Positions 1-11,412 of a DNA stretch of 64,000 bases are shown here, piece by piece. Source of the DNA: Homarus americanus (taxonomy: Eukaryota; Arthropoda; Malacostraca; Decapoda; Nephropidae); the NCBI RefSeq assembly GCF_018991925.1, contig NW_024756463.1, positions 425,017 to 489,016 on the forward strand, written 5' to 3'. The notes beneath the pieces are model-generated. The model ran no database searches, was not told where the DNA came from, and saw nothing but the letters and a program-made list of their open reading frames with translations. The translations under genes were made by a program, and so were the position numbers. Numbering within the stretch: position 1 is the stretch's first letter; every line of letters begins with the position of its first letter.

Positions 1-45
1 TCTTTAAACTAAATTATTGTTGTGACTGTAACCCTTTGACTCCTG

Positions 46-172
46 GGGGTTAAACCATCGTTATCAAAGGGTTAAAAACCATCGTTATCAAAGGGTTAAA
101 CCATCCTCCTCAAAGGGTTAAACAATAGTCCTCAAAGGATTAAACCATCGTCCTCAAATGGTTAATTAACCT
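46..172. repeat. short minisatellite, about 22 bp unit
   Basis: About five imperfect copies of a unit built around GGGTTAAACCATCGT followed by a TATCAAA/CCTCAAA part. The same wording reappears at 21,990-22,225, so this is a dispersed minisatellite family rather than a local accident. It has no coding potential. Confidence 0.75.
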
Positions 173-459
173 GCACGACGCTCTACAGTAACACTAGCCC
201 CCGCTCGCCTTGGTGAGGAAACAGGGAGGACTACGGGTAAACCAAGCAGCACAAAAAGGGGGCGTCATAGTGTAGTGGTTGATGTGACCAGAGCAGTTGA
301 GGCGTCTGAGTGTAAATAGGTGGCAGTGAGCATTAATAGTTAACTCAAGTACTATTAATACACCTGACGGGTTGATATATAAACTAAGTACAATAATAAC
401 GTTCAAACATATTATCAAAATTATGCAAAGTGTCCACGAAGAATGGTACATATGGCACA

Positions 460-1235
460 GATTATGCTACATATATATTTCACATGATAGTATACATATA
501 TACATAATACAACTAAAACATAACACATAATTCATATAAACTGTATATACATATAATATCACCTACTTAACACATATCATATAACATAAAATAGAACACA
601 CATAATTTGTATGATACTTAGATAATACAAACGAAATACAGTAATTTTAAGTTAAATAATCTTGTAAGTCAAAGTAACTCGTTAAGGTATTATCATAGTA
701 TAATGTTATTCTAATTTTCAACATTTTGTGGAATTATTGTAACCCCGTATCCCCTCTTTGTTTATGTTTCACCAGCAGGACGGGAGGAGTGAACACGCTG
801 GCTTCATATGGTACTTCTTTATCAACTCCTGTACACACACTAAACTAATGATCATTAATATTCTAAAATGTTTTAATATTTATGGATACGTTTATATATT
901 TTTCTCTTAAAAGCCCGGGAAAGCCAGATAAGAGCCAAGTTCAACCCTAAATCCCGGACTGCACTTGAACAGGACTGCACTTGAACAACCCAGCCAGCTT
1001 GAGAATAACATAATTTCAGCGCTGGATTAGAATGTCTTTTCTATATTAATATAGTAAAAAAAAATCCTTATCCAACTTCATATACCATTTAGTTTATTAC
1101 GAATCCCCTATCCTACCTTAAAAGATCCTTAAAATAGATATACAAGCCTTAATCCAATCTTAAAGCCACCTTAAATATGAAACCCTTTGTCTTTCCCTAA
1201 AATACATTTAGGATAGGTGAGAAATCCATTATCCA
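460..1235. other. AT-rich intergenic sequence
   Basis: AT-rich DNA with many short TATA/ATAT words and no protein-like frame. I see no gene, RNA or clear repeat until the AT-rich minisatellite that begins around 1,240. Confidence 0.6.
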
Positions 1236-1239
1236 ACCT

Positions 1240-1540
1240 ATATCCCCCTTTGAATAATAATGAACCCCATTTTCCTACCTTAAAAATCCTAAAATACCAA
1301 TGTACCCCCTTATCTTACCTAAAACCCTAAAATACTAATGAACCTCCTTATCTTACCTAAAACCTTAAAATAATAGTGACCTTCCTTATCCTTTAAACCC
1401 CTAAAATAATAATAACCTTCACTAACCTTCCTAAAAACCCTAAAATAAAAAAAATACCTTCCTTATCCTTTAAACCCCTAAAATAACAATAACCTTCATT
1501 AACCTCCCTAAAAACCTTAGAATAATAATGATCTTCTTCA
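1240..1540. repeat. degenerate AT-rich minisatellite, about 38 bp
   Basis: Repeated blocks contain CTTATCTTACCTAAAACC or CTTATCCTTTAAACCCC, followed by CTAAAATA and a variable ATAATGA part. The period is roughly 38 bp in the first half and becomes irregular towards 1,540. Confidence 0.6.
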
Positions 1541-1689
1541 CCTACAAACAAGACCCTCCAGAGTCCCAGACACAGCTAGTTCTTAACCTTGAGAGAGCGA
1601 AATGACTGCCCCGTGATGTCATTTCTTACTGAGGATGTCTTGTGCATATAGAAACTGACCAGGGTGTGTAAGCTGGGTGTATTAGTTAC

Positions 1690-1860
1690 TGTGGCGGAGG
1701 GTGTGGGTGTATGTCACTGTGGGAGAGTGTGTAGTATGAGTATATGTCACTGTGGGGGGAAGATGTAGTGTGGGTGTATGTCACTGTGAAAGAGGGTGTA
1801 GTGTTAATGTATGTCACTATGGGGAAGGGTGTAGGTATGAGTGGTGGTATTAGGTACTGT
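1690..1860. repeat. minisatellite, about 33 bp
   Basis: The word ATGTCACTGTG recurs at about 1,711, 1,744, 1,778 and (as ATGTCACTATG) 1,811, giving a 33-34 bp period in GT-rich DNA. It ends just upstream of the candidate exon near 1,880-2,045. Confidence 0.65.
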
Positions 1861-1877
1861 AGAGGAGGGTGCATCAG

Positions 1878-2045
1878 GGTGTAGTAAAACTCACCTTCAC
1901 GTTGGGTGTCGTGGTGCTGCAGGTATACACTTGGATCACTGCCCAGTCCCGAGAGCTTTCCTGGACGGTTGGGGAGAGTCCAGACCTCACGGGAAAGCTG
2001 ACGTTCTCCTGTACTGTACACTCTTGCTATGCCACAAACAATATC
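1878..2045 (+). CDS. candidate internal exon, ectodomain-like module
   Basis: I do not recognise the product. A plus-strand open frame reads through VYTWITAQSRELSW and then LTGKLTFSCTVHSC. Acceptor candidates are CAG ahead of 1,878 (phase 0) or CTGCAG ahead of 1,923 (phase 0). No convincing GT donor was found, so the right edge is approximate. By eye the Y-T-W-I-T...R-E pattern resembles YTYITP...RE in the exon at 56,027 and YIYMIT..RE in the minus-strand exon at 34,737. These are short alignments made without scoring. The frame runs on about 80 codons past the proposed edge as low-complexity sequence, which argues for a missed donor or for chance. Confidence 0.3.
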
Positions 2046-2454
2046 CTCTACTTTTATTTCCTTTTATTTCCGCTGAGAATAATGTCTTTGGGTCTGTCTG
2101 ATAACCTAATGAATTCTTGTCAGCTTTTCTTTAAATCATCTGCGTCTGCGAGATTGTTTTTCTGGTGGGGTTTGTCTCATCTATCGACGACCTCTTCTTC
2201 AGTTGGGGTTTTCATGATAACTAGTTCAGTATCCCCCCCTGTGGCGTCTTTTGTGTTATTTAGTTCAAGTCTGTATAAACACACACAATAAAACGCCTTA
2301 TTGTGAGGATCTGTTGTTTCGTGGCATTGAAATTACCATAGTCACAGGTGGGGAGTGAGAACCATCAGGAGAGGAAGGACGCTGGGTGTGTGGTGGGGCG
2401 GCGTGAATGTGTGTGATGGTGGTGGTGCAGCGCCACGCCGGACACCCTCATGCT

Positions 2455-2645
2455 GCACTCCACGCTCCTCAACTGCCTCTCCCGGCCTCTCCCTCGGCCT
2501 GTGCACTCTTACCTCTCTCTCCCCCCAAATCCCCCCACAACCTCCTCCCTCTCCCACCACACAATTCCTCCTTGTGTTTCCTACCCTCGTCCTCCTCCTA
2601 CTCCTCACCAGCTTCCTTCAATCACTTGGAAAGGAGAGAGAGTAG
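2455..2645. repeat. pyrimidine-rich low-complexity tract
   Basis: Long CT/CCT-rich run on the plus strand. Several overlapping frames are open simply because pyrimidine-rich codons contain no stops. Not coding. Confidence 0.6.
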
Positions 2646-3064
2646 GTTGAGAGTTGGTGCGTCGACTACACTGGAGAAGGATCGTGCTGCAGTAAGAGGC
2701 CCTCCAGTCACCTCCACTCACTGTGCTTATTTCCCCGTCTTGACACATGTTATGCATTTGGAACACAAATATGTTCTTTGCACTTAAGATGTACCTCACG
2801 TTGACAACTTAACGTGATAAATATGTGTGGCGTGTGTTGTCACTCAAGCGTAAAACAGTCATGACGAACACATGGTTGACTGTGTTGATGCAGCCTGCGG
2901 GGGGGAGGGACTAGCTCATACCTCTGCCTCACCCGTCACCCCTCACTACGGTCACGGCGCCCAGCCCAGGCAACACTGCACACTCAAGATAGGTAAAGGA
3001 CTAACGGCGATGCATTTTGCCTTGGCGGGTCGAGGACTACCGAAAGTGAGAGTAGCTGAGGGTT

Positions 3065-4300
3065 GAGAACACACACACGTAGACGATACAACTTACACCC
3101 TCTCTCTCTCGATGAAATAACTATAACGAGCCACCATGAAGAAGATCCTGAAGACATCTTAAATAAATGTCAGGAACACAGAACTTCTACTTCACACAAA
3201 GTGATAGAAACAGCACATCTCCCCAGACCAACACTGACTCAAACTCTTCATTTAGTTAGTATAACAATGTACCCAACAAGACCAAGTGAGAATCTGTCCT
3301 TATACACTTAAAAAAAAAAAAAAAATAAACGAATAAATTAAAAAGACCACTGAGAGTTATTTAAGTGAACACACAGTTGTCACACGCTGATGGACACACA
3401 TCACCGCTGAGTCCCACGAAAGTTCAGACAAGAGGATAATGAAGGCAGTGTGTGTGTGTGTGAGGGGGGGGGGAGGTCATTATATTAGTAAGAAATCTGG
3501 AGACTTTCTTGGTACAACAGCTGATGTCCTAATATTATTCTATGGCAGTACTGTATATAAATGGTGATATCTGTAGTGGTGGCCATGGAGTTCCATTCCT
3601 CATATTTCTTAGCTGGGAATGTAAACTTTATCAGGACTACCACCACCAAGCAGAGGTCCAGTTGTGAGGGCTGGTAGTGCGCGACCTTCAGTCATGTTTA
3701 CCAAGGGCGAATACTGGAGTTGTGGATGGTCGATGGGGTTTACCGCAACTAATATAATAACGATAGGAGAGGTTCAGTGAATCTTTGCCACTTGAAGCAG
3801 GAGAATATTCTGCAATATTCTTCGCTGTACTATGGTCAACGTTGCTGTTTTCTTGGTAAGGAGTCGCCAAGTCAGCACAATGACAGGGAGGATGCCTTTA
3901 ACACTGTCAGCCTCAGTAGTAACGGATGACTGCGGCATCAAGGGACGTGTGGAGGCTGGAGAGGGTGTAGCGACGGTGTGGTGTTAGTGAGATCACTAAC
4001 GAGGAGAGCGTTATTGGTGGTGCTGATGAGGCTGTGACGTGATCCCTCAACTGACAACTCCACTTAAAGAGTTCATTAACCTTATGAAGTTATTCCTTTC
4101 TGTGTGGAGGGAGTTGGTTATGAGACATCAGTCCTCGTGGTTTTTGTAGAAAGAAAATGCTTTTTATAATCTCTGGATTTTCCCAGTGTCAGAAGGCACA
4201 AAGGACAGAATCCTGAGGCCAAAGTTGCATTATTGCATCTGGTAGTCCAAAACCGGACGTGCCGTGGAGATTGATCACATTCCTGTGGTTTCTTGTTGAC
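3065..4300. other. intergenic or intronic sequence, nothing recognised
   Basis: Includes an A-run near 3,310-3,325 and a small G-run near 3,463. I see no supported exon, RNA or element until the exon candidate at 4,314. Confidence 0.5.
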
Positions 4301-4313
4301 GCTTCATCACAAG

Positions 4314-4444
4314 TGAAGGTCTTTAGGAAAGCTGACTTGTCTGGTGCTGCCGGGAATCTCGTTGTTGCTAACCTTAGACTGTCTCAATGTCACGACGTGA
4401 CTCAAGTAACCTACGACGCACGGAGATTCAACCCACGAGTGAAG
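4314..4444 (+). CDS. candidate internal exon (phase 1 to 0), Cys module
   Basis: Acceptor: a pyrimidine-rich stretch ending in CACAAG. Donor: AAG then GTTAGT at 4,445. The 131-nt exon has two leading bases then 43 codons, so it enters in phase 1 and leaves in phase 0. The peptide includes LVVANLRLSQCHDVTQVTYD and ARRFNPRVK. The exon at 61,378-61,469 has the same phase pattern and a similar core (C-x-x...[LV]-T-Y-[DN]-A). I infer that the two are paralogous modules of one gene or gene family; the function is unknown. Confidence 0.4.
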
Positions 4445-5237
4445 GTTAGTTTGGAAGCGACTAACATGATCCGTTCTCCTGAAGTCACACTCTAGAAACA
4501 GCTACACGGTCATGGGAGTTAAATGGCAGTAAAATAAACAAGTTCCTTCTAATAATAACAATGATGCCTGGCTCTACTCTGAGTAGACGAGTAGAGCCAC
4601 ATTAGAGCCATGAAAATATCCGTGAAGAGAAACATTGGAAAAGTTACAGATATTCTATATGTAAATTGTCTTCAACTAACATAACAGAATTTAAAGTTTC
4701 TTACTCCAGAACAGTGGTAACGGACTAGCTGGAGGCCGTCTAGCGTTAGATTCTGATGACTTCAGAGCTTGATGGACCGAACTCAGGAAACAAATTGTTG
4801 GCGTGTGTAGCCGGGCAGGCACTGGCTGCTGAATCTCGAGACAAGACACTGACTGATCCATCACATTCAGGGGTCAAGAGAGCTTGGCTGTGATGAGGTA
4901 GGATGGCAACTCGAATGTGTGTCACCATCAAGGTGTTCCTGACGATTGTTAGTGAAGCTGTAACGGGGGGTGGGGGGGGGTGACTCAAGTCCTTCTGGTG
5001 TTACGCTACATTTATATTCCATTTAATCAGTTGACTTTGATCTTTCTATAAAAGAAAACTAGACCAATAGAATTGTAGCACCGACTATAATATGTTGCAT
5101 TACTCAATGTTTCACCCAAGTTTTATGGTCATCTTTTGCGTGCACTGATTGACGCCATATTGAGGTGGCGTCCAGAGCGATGTGGCTTCACACCCAACAA
5201 GTAAATATTTAGGTTAACTGTCTGTCGTTCTCTTTAG

Positions 5238-5511
5238 CCATGTACGTCAACCACAAGAGGGAGAGATCGGTGATGAACGGTTCTCTGACAGCCTATATAA
5301 GGGTCCACGTGACCCCAGCACCAGCTGATGGTCTGGTCTGTACTGTACTGTACATACGTACCGAGACTGGTGTTGACTTTCATGCTGTGGGTCAGGATTA
5401 CTGTACATCATTGTCCCAACACTCCGACAATTATCTAGCGGGACCGATGATCGCATGCAAGTGTTTCAGTGACTTTATGTGGAGTCACCGAGTCTCTTGG
5501 GGCGGGCTCTT
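5238..5511 (+). CDS. candidate internal exon (phase 1 to 2), Cys-containing module
   Basis: Acceptor: a strong polypyrimidine tract (GTCGTTCTCTTTAG) ending at 5,237. Donor: GTGAGG at 5,512. Only one of the three frames is open. It includes NGSLTAYIRVHVTP, GLVCTVLYIR and DYCTSLSQHSDNYL, with one N-glycosylation sequon (NGS). The C-x-S-L-x-Q-x-S-x-N string matches GCQSLHQPSYN in the exon at 56,027 by eye. No known family is recognised. The base composition is less AT-rich than its surroundings, which favours coding. Confidence 0.45.
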
Positions 5512-5519
5512 GTGAGGTG

Positions 5520-6530
5520 AAGCCTGTGAAATTATAAGTCTTTTCGATTGTTATAAACATCTAATACTTGGCGAGTTACTTGGTGGGACCGGGTGTATCC
5601 ATGTGTGTTCGTGTACACACCTTAGGTGTTGAGACATTTTTGGATCTTGGTAGTGGGTAACAAAATACAAACTGTAAATGAATAGCATCATTAGTGACAC
5701 AACAGAATTAACTTTACTTAACCCAAACTAATAATTTAGGTATAGTTTAGTTATTTATGACAACAATATTCTTACAGGAAATTAAGCGAATTTGACCCTA
5801 CATTAACTAATTTCCATTAAGTTATAGTGAGGACGGTGAGGAATTATGAAAATAAAAGAATTATGTTGTTGGTAAGTGTTGTGTGTGGGGGGTCAAGTGA
5901 CTCAGGGGTGCGTGACACAGGACCAAGTTTAACAACACATTAACGAGCCAATAATAGTGACGTGAATGAGTGATAAAAAATAACGTCCTGAAAATACGAA
6001 ATTAAATCAGGAAGAAGAAGGGACATTATAAATACATTTTGCCTGAGTGTGAACTGAACCCAGGGATTGCATTTATATTTATAAATAAAACAAGTTAAGT
6101 TTTTACACTGGCTGGTGCAGGGAAAGGTTCTGAGCTTTCAGTACCCCAGAGATCGTCGCTGGAATAGAAGGCAAAATCGCTCACAACCTGTTCTCGGCGT
6201 GACTGGTCTGTCGGAGCTGCCAAACATGGCGCAGAGTGGGCCCAGTGACTGGCAGAATTTGCGCAGGTCACTCCACAAAGTTGACAAGGAAATTCCTTTC
6301 ATCCCGAGTCTTTTAGACGGGTGATAATTCCCAGGAGAAAATATGTGAACGTGTTTACGGTACCCGTGTTGAGGATGGCCTGGGGGGGGGGGGTCGTCCA
6401 GCTCCCCGGGTTATAAATATTGGGGGTTGAGAGGCATTGTGTGGGTGTCGTTCAACTTTCTACGAGATGAAGACAGGCATCAAGACAAAGGACAAGTTTT
6501 TATGATTGTCCTTGATGGCTAATATGAATC
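5520..6530. other. intergenic or intronic sequence
   Basis: AT-rich with a G-run near 6,383. A 69-codon frame at 6,115-6,324 follows a CAG but has only a weak donor and no similarity that I can see, so it is not annotated as a gene. Confidence 0.45.
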
Positions 6531-6539
6531 ATTGCTTCC

Positions 6540-6561
6540 ACACACACACACACACACACAC
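6540..6561. repeat. (CA)n microsatellite
   Basis: Uninterrupted CA dinucleotide run of about 11 copies. Confidence 0.9.
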
Positions 6562-6599
6562 GGTGGCCAAACTGGTGTTGATTTCCTTATCATCCAGCA

Positions 6600-8020
6600 A
6601 CTAGTGAGTTACTCCTCCTTCTCGGCATAATACTAGACCACCGAAGGGTCGTTCCACCATCAACAACTACACCCATTTACTGCAGAGGGTACAAGGGCTC
6701 GTGTTGAAGGAGGGAACACAATCCCCATCTCCGGTCTGAAAGCGAACCCGTCACCTTTCGCCTGCGAGGAAATCGTACATTTCACCAAGGAAGGGAGGAA
6801 ACTGTAAATATTCACTCAATCCGAGGAAGTTTTATGATATTGCTGAGTTTGGAAGATAACACTGAAGATTCACAACGAGAACAGTAAGAAACACATTAAA
6901 AAAATATCTTCACCAAAAGCCAAACAAAGTATTGTGATATGAAATAATCACAATGTAATTACCTGAAAAAAGGCTGAACCATGAAGAGTAAAAAGGAAGT
7001 AATTATTAAATCAACTTAGCAATTTTATAAAGATCTTCACAAGAAACTGAGTGACTATAGCCGAGGACGACAGCTGGTAGGTAACGCTCTGCCAGCACCA
7101 AGTAATCACTCTTACTACCTTGCACACTCGGAGGCTCAAGGGGCTGTGATGTAAAAAAAAAAAAATAGAAGAGGAAGAAAATTAAAAAAAGTTCTTACAC
7201 AAACACTCATTAAATGCATCAACCAAACACAAGGACAAGAATGTTGGAACAATGGAAGTCTTTAAAGAAAAAAAAAGGCGGGAAAGGAACCATAACTACA
7301 GACGAGTTATAATTATATTATACGATCTGTGCTAACATAACAACAGCGTTCACTTCAACTTGCTTTCAGTCAGCAGAAACAGCATACAGTTTAAGAGTCA
7401 TTATTACTCAACATGCCGGAGAAAGGATCAAACCCAGTACTTGCAGCTCATCATCATGTCTCATGTTATTCGACACCACGGCGAGTTACATAGCGATTCT
7501 CGGAGCACAGTAATTGAATATAATAATTACAGTAATTACAAGACAATTTATAATATGAAAGTTGTCCTACATTCATTCTATAGATATAATTAATATAAAT
7601 TACCTCTATTTACGGTTCTTTAATTATTATTTTTTTCTTCAGTAAATACACTGTTGTTGTAACAAGTGTTTAAGAAACCGCGGGGGTAAAACAAAATTAT
7701 GACAATACCTGTACTTGTGAATCAGTTATATAAAATTTCCTTAAATATGAATAGCTAGAAATATGAAATGGTTTCTATATTTATATTATTGGTCAGAGAG
7801 AAGATATGAAATAAAGGTGAGGTTTGTATATCACCATCTCGGTACACTGTCGCTGAGTTGTCTTCGTGACCAAAACAAAGATTATTTTCAATGGTTTAAT
7901 TTATTTCTGTCTTGCCTTTTAAGAATAATTGCACCATAGTAATAGTTAGAAGATAATTTTGATTTTTTTTCTCGAATATTTGTCCTCATGTGTAGTTGTG
8001 TATACAGAACAGCATCAGTA
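6600..8020. other. AT-rich sequence, nothing recognised
   Basis: No protein-like frame with splice sites, no RNA gene and no clear element; only short A-runs (near 7,153 and 7,269). Confidence 0.5.
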
Positions 8021-8022
8021 GT

Positions 8023-8147
8023 AACCTAACTTAGCCTAACCTAACCTAACCTAACCATACTTAACCTAACCAAACCTAACCGAACATAACCTAACTTATC
8101 CTAGTCTCTCCTAGCCTATTCTAACCTAACCTAACTTAAACTAACTA
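8023..8147. repeat. interstitial telomere-like CCTAA repeat
   Basis: Degenerate CCTAA units (perfect CTAACCTAACCTAACC core near 8,036-8,056) with ACTTAA/CATAC variants. TTAGG/CCTAA is the usual arthropod telomere unit; here it is internal and decayed. Similar runs occur at 8,444-8,520, 29,105-29,220, 32,285-33,070 and 52,028-52,222. Confidence 0.8.
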
Positions 8148-8443
8148 AATATATTCATTTTATTTTGCATTTTACAGTTTATGGTGAAAAGTTGTCTTCC
8201 CATTTTCAGTCGGGAAACAACGAAGGACCCCCCCCCATGATCTCGCTGTGCTCGACGCTGCAGTGAGTAACAATAGCCTACTATTTATTTAACTGACCAG
8301 CAAAGTCTATGAATATGTACGGATACCTGTGGCTGGGCGGACATTCACCATTGTGCAATCCGTTACCAATCTATTTAATACTGTGTTATATTGATTAAAT
8401 TTAAAATATAATGCATTTATTTTCAAGGCTGAGATCAAGCCAT

Positions 8444-8520
8444 GGTTAGGTTAGGTTAAATTAAATATAAACTAACTTCACTTATTCTAACCTAACAACC
8501 TAAATTAACCTAAGCTAAAC
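8444..8520. repeat. short TTAGG/CCTAA-like runs, both orientations
   Basis: GGTTAGGTTAGGTTA is followed about 30 bp later by the opposite orientation (TTCTAACCTAACAACC). The two runs can pair imperfectly. Confidence 0.55.
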
Positions 8521-9130
8521 CATCCAGATAACGTAATGGTAGTTAGTAACCTTCCCAGACAAACGTCCTTCAACAGCCGGGTAAGGTTTGTTCACCGACC
8601 ACTCCCTTATCTTCTTGAACAGCGAGGTAAATAAAACCTGTCCTGGGCCTCTGTTGTTCAGGATACACTATTATGGTAAAAATTTAAGATTTAATTATAA
8701 TTCTCAGGAAGGCTGGACGACGGCGCTGGTGGTGATGGGCTGGTTCAGATGACCTCTGGTTAAGTTTGTTCACCTGCATTCACCTCTTACAGCCGCAACA
8801 ACAACTTGGTCACATGTTATATTATACGCTGCAGGTGTTGCTTGCTTTACTAGGAATAATTATCATATTTATGCATCAACAAGAACCTGTGTCATGATGA
8901 GGGAATGTTTTGTATAGGGATTTTGATAACTCTCTCTCTCTCTCCAGATTCATTAGTCATGAAAATTGCATGAGTTTACCGAGACGTAGTGTTATCTGCA
9001 GCCCCGGACACAGCTGCAGTGAGCGGAGCAAACAGTTTATGATCACATCTTTACTGCAGCCCCCAGCCTTCAGTGTCCGCAAGATGACTGCAAGCTAAAC
9101 AAGTAAAATTTCAGCTACTGAGAGTTTTAC

Positions 9131-9162
9131 ACACACACACACACACACACAAACACACACAC
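9131..9162. repeat. (AC)n microsatellite
   Basis: AC dinucleotide run with one AAAC interruption. Confidence 0.9.
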
Positions 9163-9824
9163 CACTTTATATCATCACAGGACCTGTAGAAAGGCCATCA
9201 TTGACATCACCAGTGACTAAAAGAAAAGGGAAGAAGACCATCTAGATAAGGCATGATAATAAAACATTGACCGCTGCATCACATCTCTGGTGACAAAAAC
9301 AAAGGTGACATTAACAAGGACTGGTCAATGTTCTGGGCGTGGTCATGAGCAGGGAGGAGGAGTCTGGTCTGACAAATGGGTGTCTTTTGTGAATGAACGT
9401 CAGAGGTGGTCAAAGAAACTCGTCCTGAGGCACCACTTCGTCCAGCCATCATATAGTACAGGGTAATTAACAGTTGCTGTATTTATAAGCTGTTGACGGC
9501 CACGACACGTTACACGCATCAGTCTTAAATCAAAAGATAATTGAATAAGTTCTTAGCTTGTTTAACTGCTGTATCTCATATGGTAGTTTATGATAGTGAA
9601 GAAGTTAATACACTATACATACATAGCGCCTGTATGAACGATGTGAACATGTCGCTACAGTGACTGGAATTGTGAAGCTGGGTGCTATTGGCCTGACGTT
9701 CGTTAAGGGCAGTGTGGATACAGCATACTGAGTATTACCCTATAGTATGTAAGGTGGCAATGTGGCCGACAATGCTTTCAACCGCCTTTAAATCCTGAAC
9801 TGCAAATTAATTATAACCTTTTAC

Positions 9825-9905
9825 GGCTGGGTCGACTAGGGGTTACCTGGACGCGAACCAGTGACCCTAAGGACAGGAGACGAGTGCTGTAGCCATTGTT
9901 TATAA
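9825..9905 (-). repeat. possible tRNA-derived SINE head
   Basis: On the minus strand GGTTCGCGTCC (9,849-9,859) matches 10 of 11 bases of the Pol III B box. An A-box-like TGGCTACAGCAC lies about 36 bp upstream. The arms do not fold into a full tRNA by eye, so this looks like a SINE head or tRNA relic rather than a working tRNA gene. Confidence 0.35.
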
Positions 9906-10745
9906 CTGATTAGAATTGTAAACACCGACCAGTACAGAAGATAATGATTCTCTCTCTCTCTCTACCTCAGTACAGTATTAAAGTGGAGTTACCAATTATG
10001 TGGAGTGCGTGATATGTAAACACGCAAGTTGGTTCTGGATTAACAAAAACAAAATTAAGTGATATTGATAACCCATTATGGTTGTCAGGTTGTAGACTTT
10101 TACTATTAACTTTACAACGCCACTATAAAAGACAAAGAAAAACATAACCCCGGGGTCGCTAGGTGGTGGGGGTACTGCAGGTCGACGTAAACAAAGCTAG
10201 GAAGCTGAACAGGCGGCGATGACGTGACCTATCGCGTCCCACTAACACCCCCACCCACACACTCATTGGTCTTTTTGCTCATTAGTAGTTGCACGGGCTA
10301 CGGGAAATTATTATTCTTCATTATATACAACAAGAATAGCAATTTTTTCTGAGCCTTAATTTACTGAAAATCTTCCAAGACGAGAAGGCTTTCATGAATA
10401 TTAACCAATACCACGAAAAACATATACTGTATATATAAAGAGACAAAAATACCCAAAGAAGTGCCTGAGTAAATGAATAAAATAATATAAACAAGCCAGA
10501 GACAATAATGGTACCATGATCAAGTCTTCTTATGATTGGTTGATGTCCTACTGTGTGGGGAGTGTTTGGCCTTGCCTCTAACTCTTCATTATCATTCATT
10601 CACTTCAATATCTCAGATGCCTCAGAACTTGTTTCGTCATTACCAAATCGCCCACCAATGTACCTTTGTTTTTGTTATATTTGTTGACGAACACAACTTG
10701 TTTTTGCCTCTTGCTTAGTACAGCGATAACCACGACGTTGAGAGT

Positions 10746-10747
<2 letters not shown>

Positions 10748-10802
<55 letters not shown>
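10748..10802. repeat. (GA)n microsatellite
   Basis: Long AG/GA run that directly abuts the CR1-like LINE fragment on its right. Confidence 0.95.
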
Positions 10803-10804
<2 letters not shown>

Positions 10805-11128
10805 TTATAAATGGAAGTCGGGGCTAAACAAAGGTACTCAAACTATCCAACCAGGAGCGAACTCGTAGCAAATTAATTGAATTGAAATAAGTGCGTGACT
10901 TATATCACTCGGGATATGATAGTCCACCCTAGTAAAACCATTTTCTCGGATACAGAGCAAAATAATAAAAATGACAATATTCTGATGTGGATTAGAAATA
11001 AAGAAAATATATTCAATTCAATTCAATAAGCAATAGGGTGGTTAGGTGTAAATGGGACTGCCCAGTATAGGCCAACAGGCCCGCTGCAGTTCCTCTATTC
11101 TTATGAAATTTGTTTTTATGTTCTTATG
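10803..11128 (+). mobile_element. CR1-like LINE 3' remnant
   Basis: Begins with a decayed match to the segment coding VYKWKSGLNKG and the following SNQ-RT region. It ends with a 3' end like those of the copies at 23,133 and 41,695: GGCCAACAGGCCCGCTGCAG, then repeated TTCTTATG at 11,098-11,127. The interior is rearranged with an AATTCAATT-rich stretch. Non-autonomous remnant. Confidence 0.7.
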
Positions 11129-11412
11129 AGAGAGAGAGAGTGTGTGTGCTTGTGTGTGTGTAGGAGTTAGGGAGCACAAACAGCGGATTTTCCCTGATGA
11201 ACTTCCCTAACCCCTTCATTCCTTGGGTGGTTGACCTTAATGCCTCAAACAGGCTCCTGCACGACCTGAGTGTATACAACATCCCTTGAAAACCACTGTC
11301 TCGTGTCTGGTTGTTTTTATTTTCCATAAATGTAAAAGGCATGTAACTGAACTAAAGGTGGTAATAGGTGATAAGAAATTTTTGACACTGTCCTGTACAG
11401 GGAAAGATTAAA

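Noticed and set aside
270..345. tRNA-like phrase GTGTAGTGGTTGATGTGACC
   Set aside because: Resembles a D-arm but has no B box or acceptor stem pairing.
6115..6324. Plus-strand 69-codon frame after GTGCAG
   Set aside because: The donor (GTCACT) is weak and the Arg-rich peptide resembles nothing recognised.
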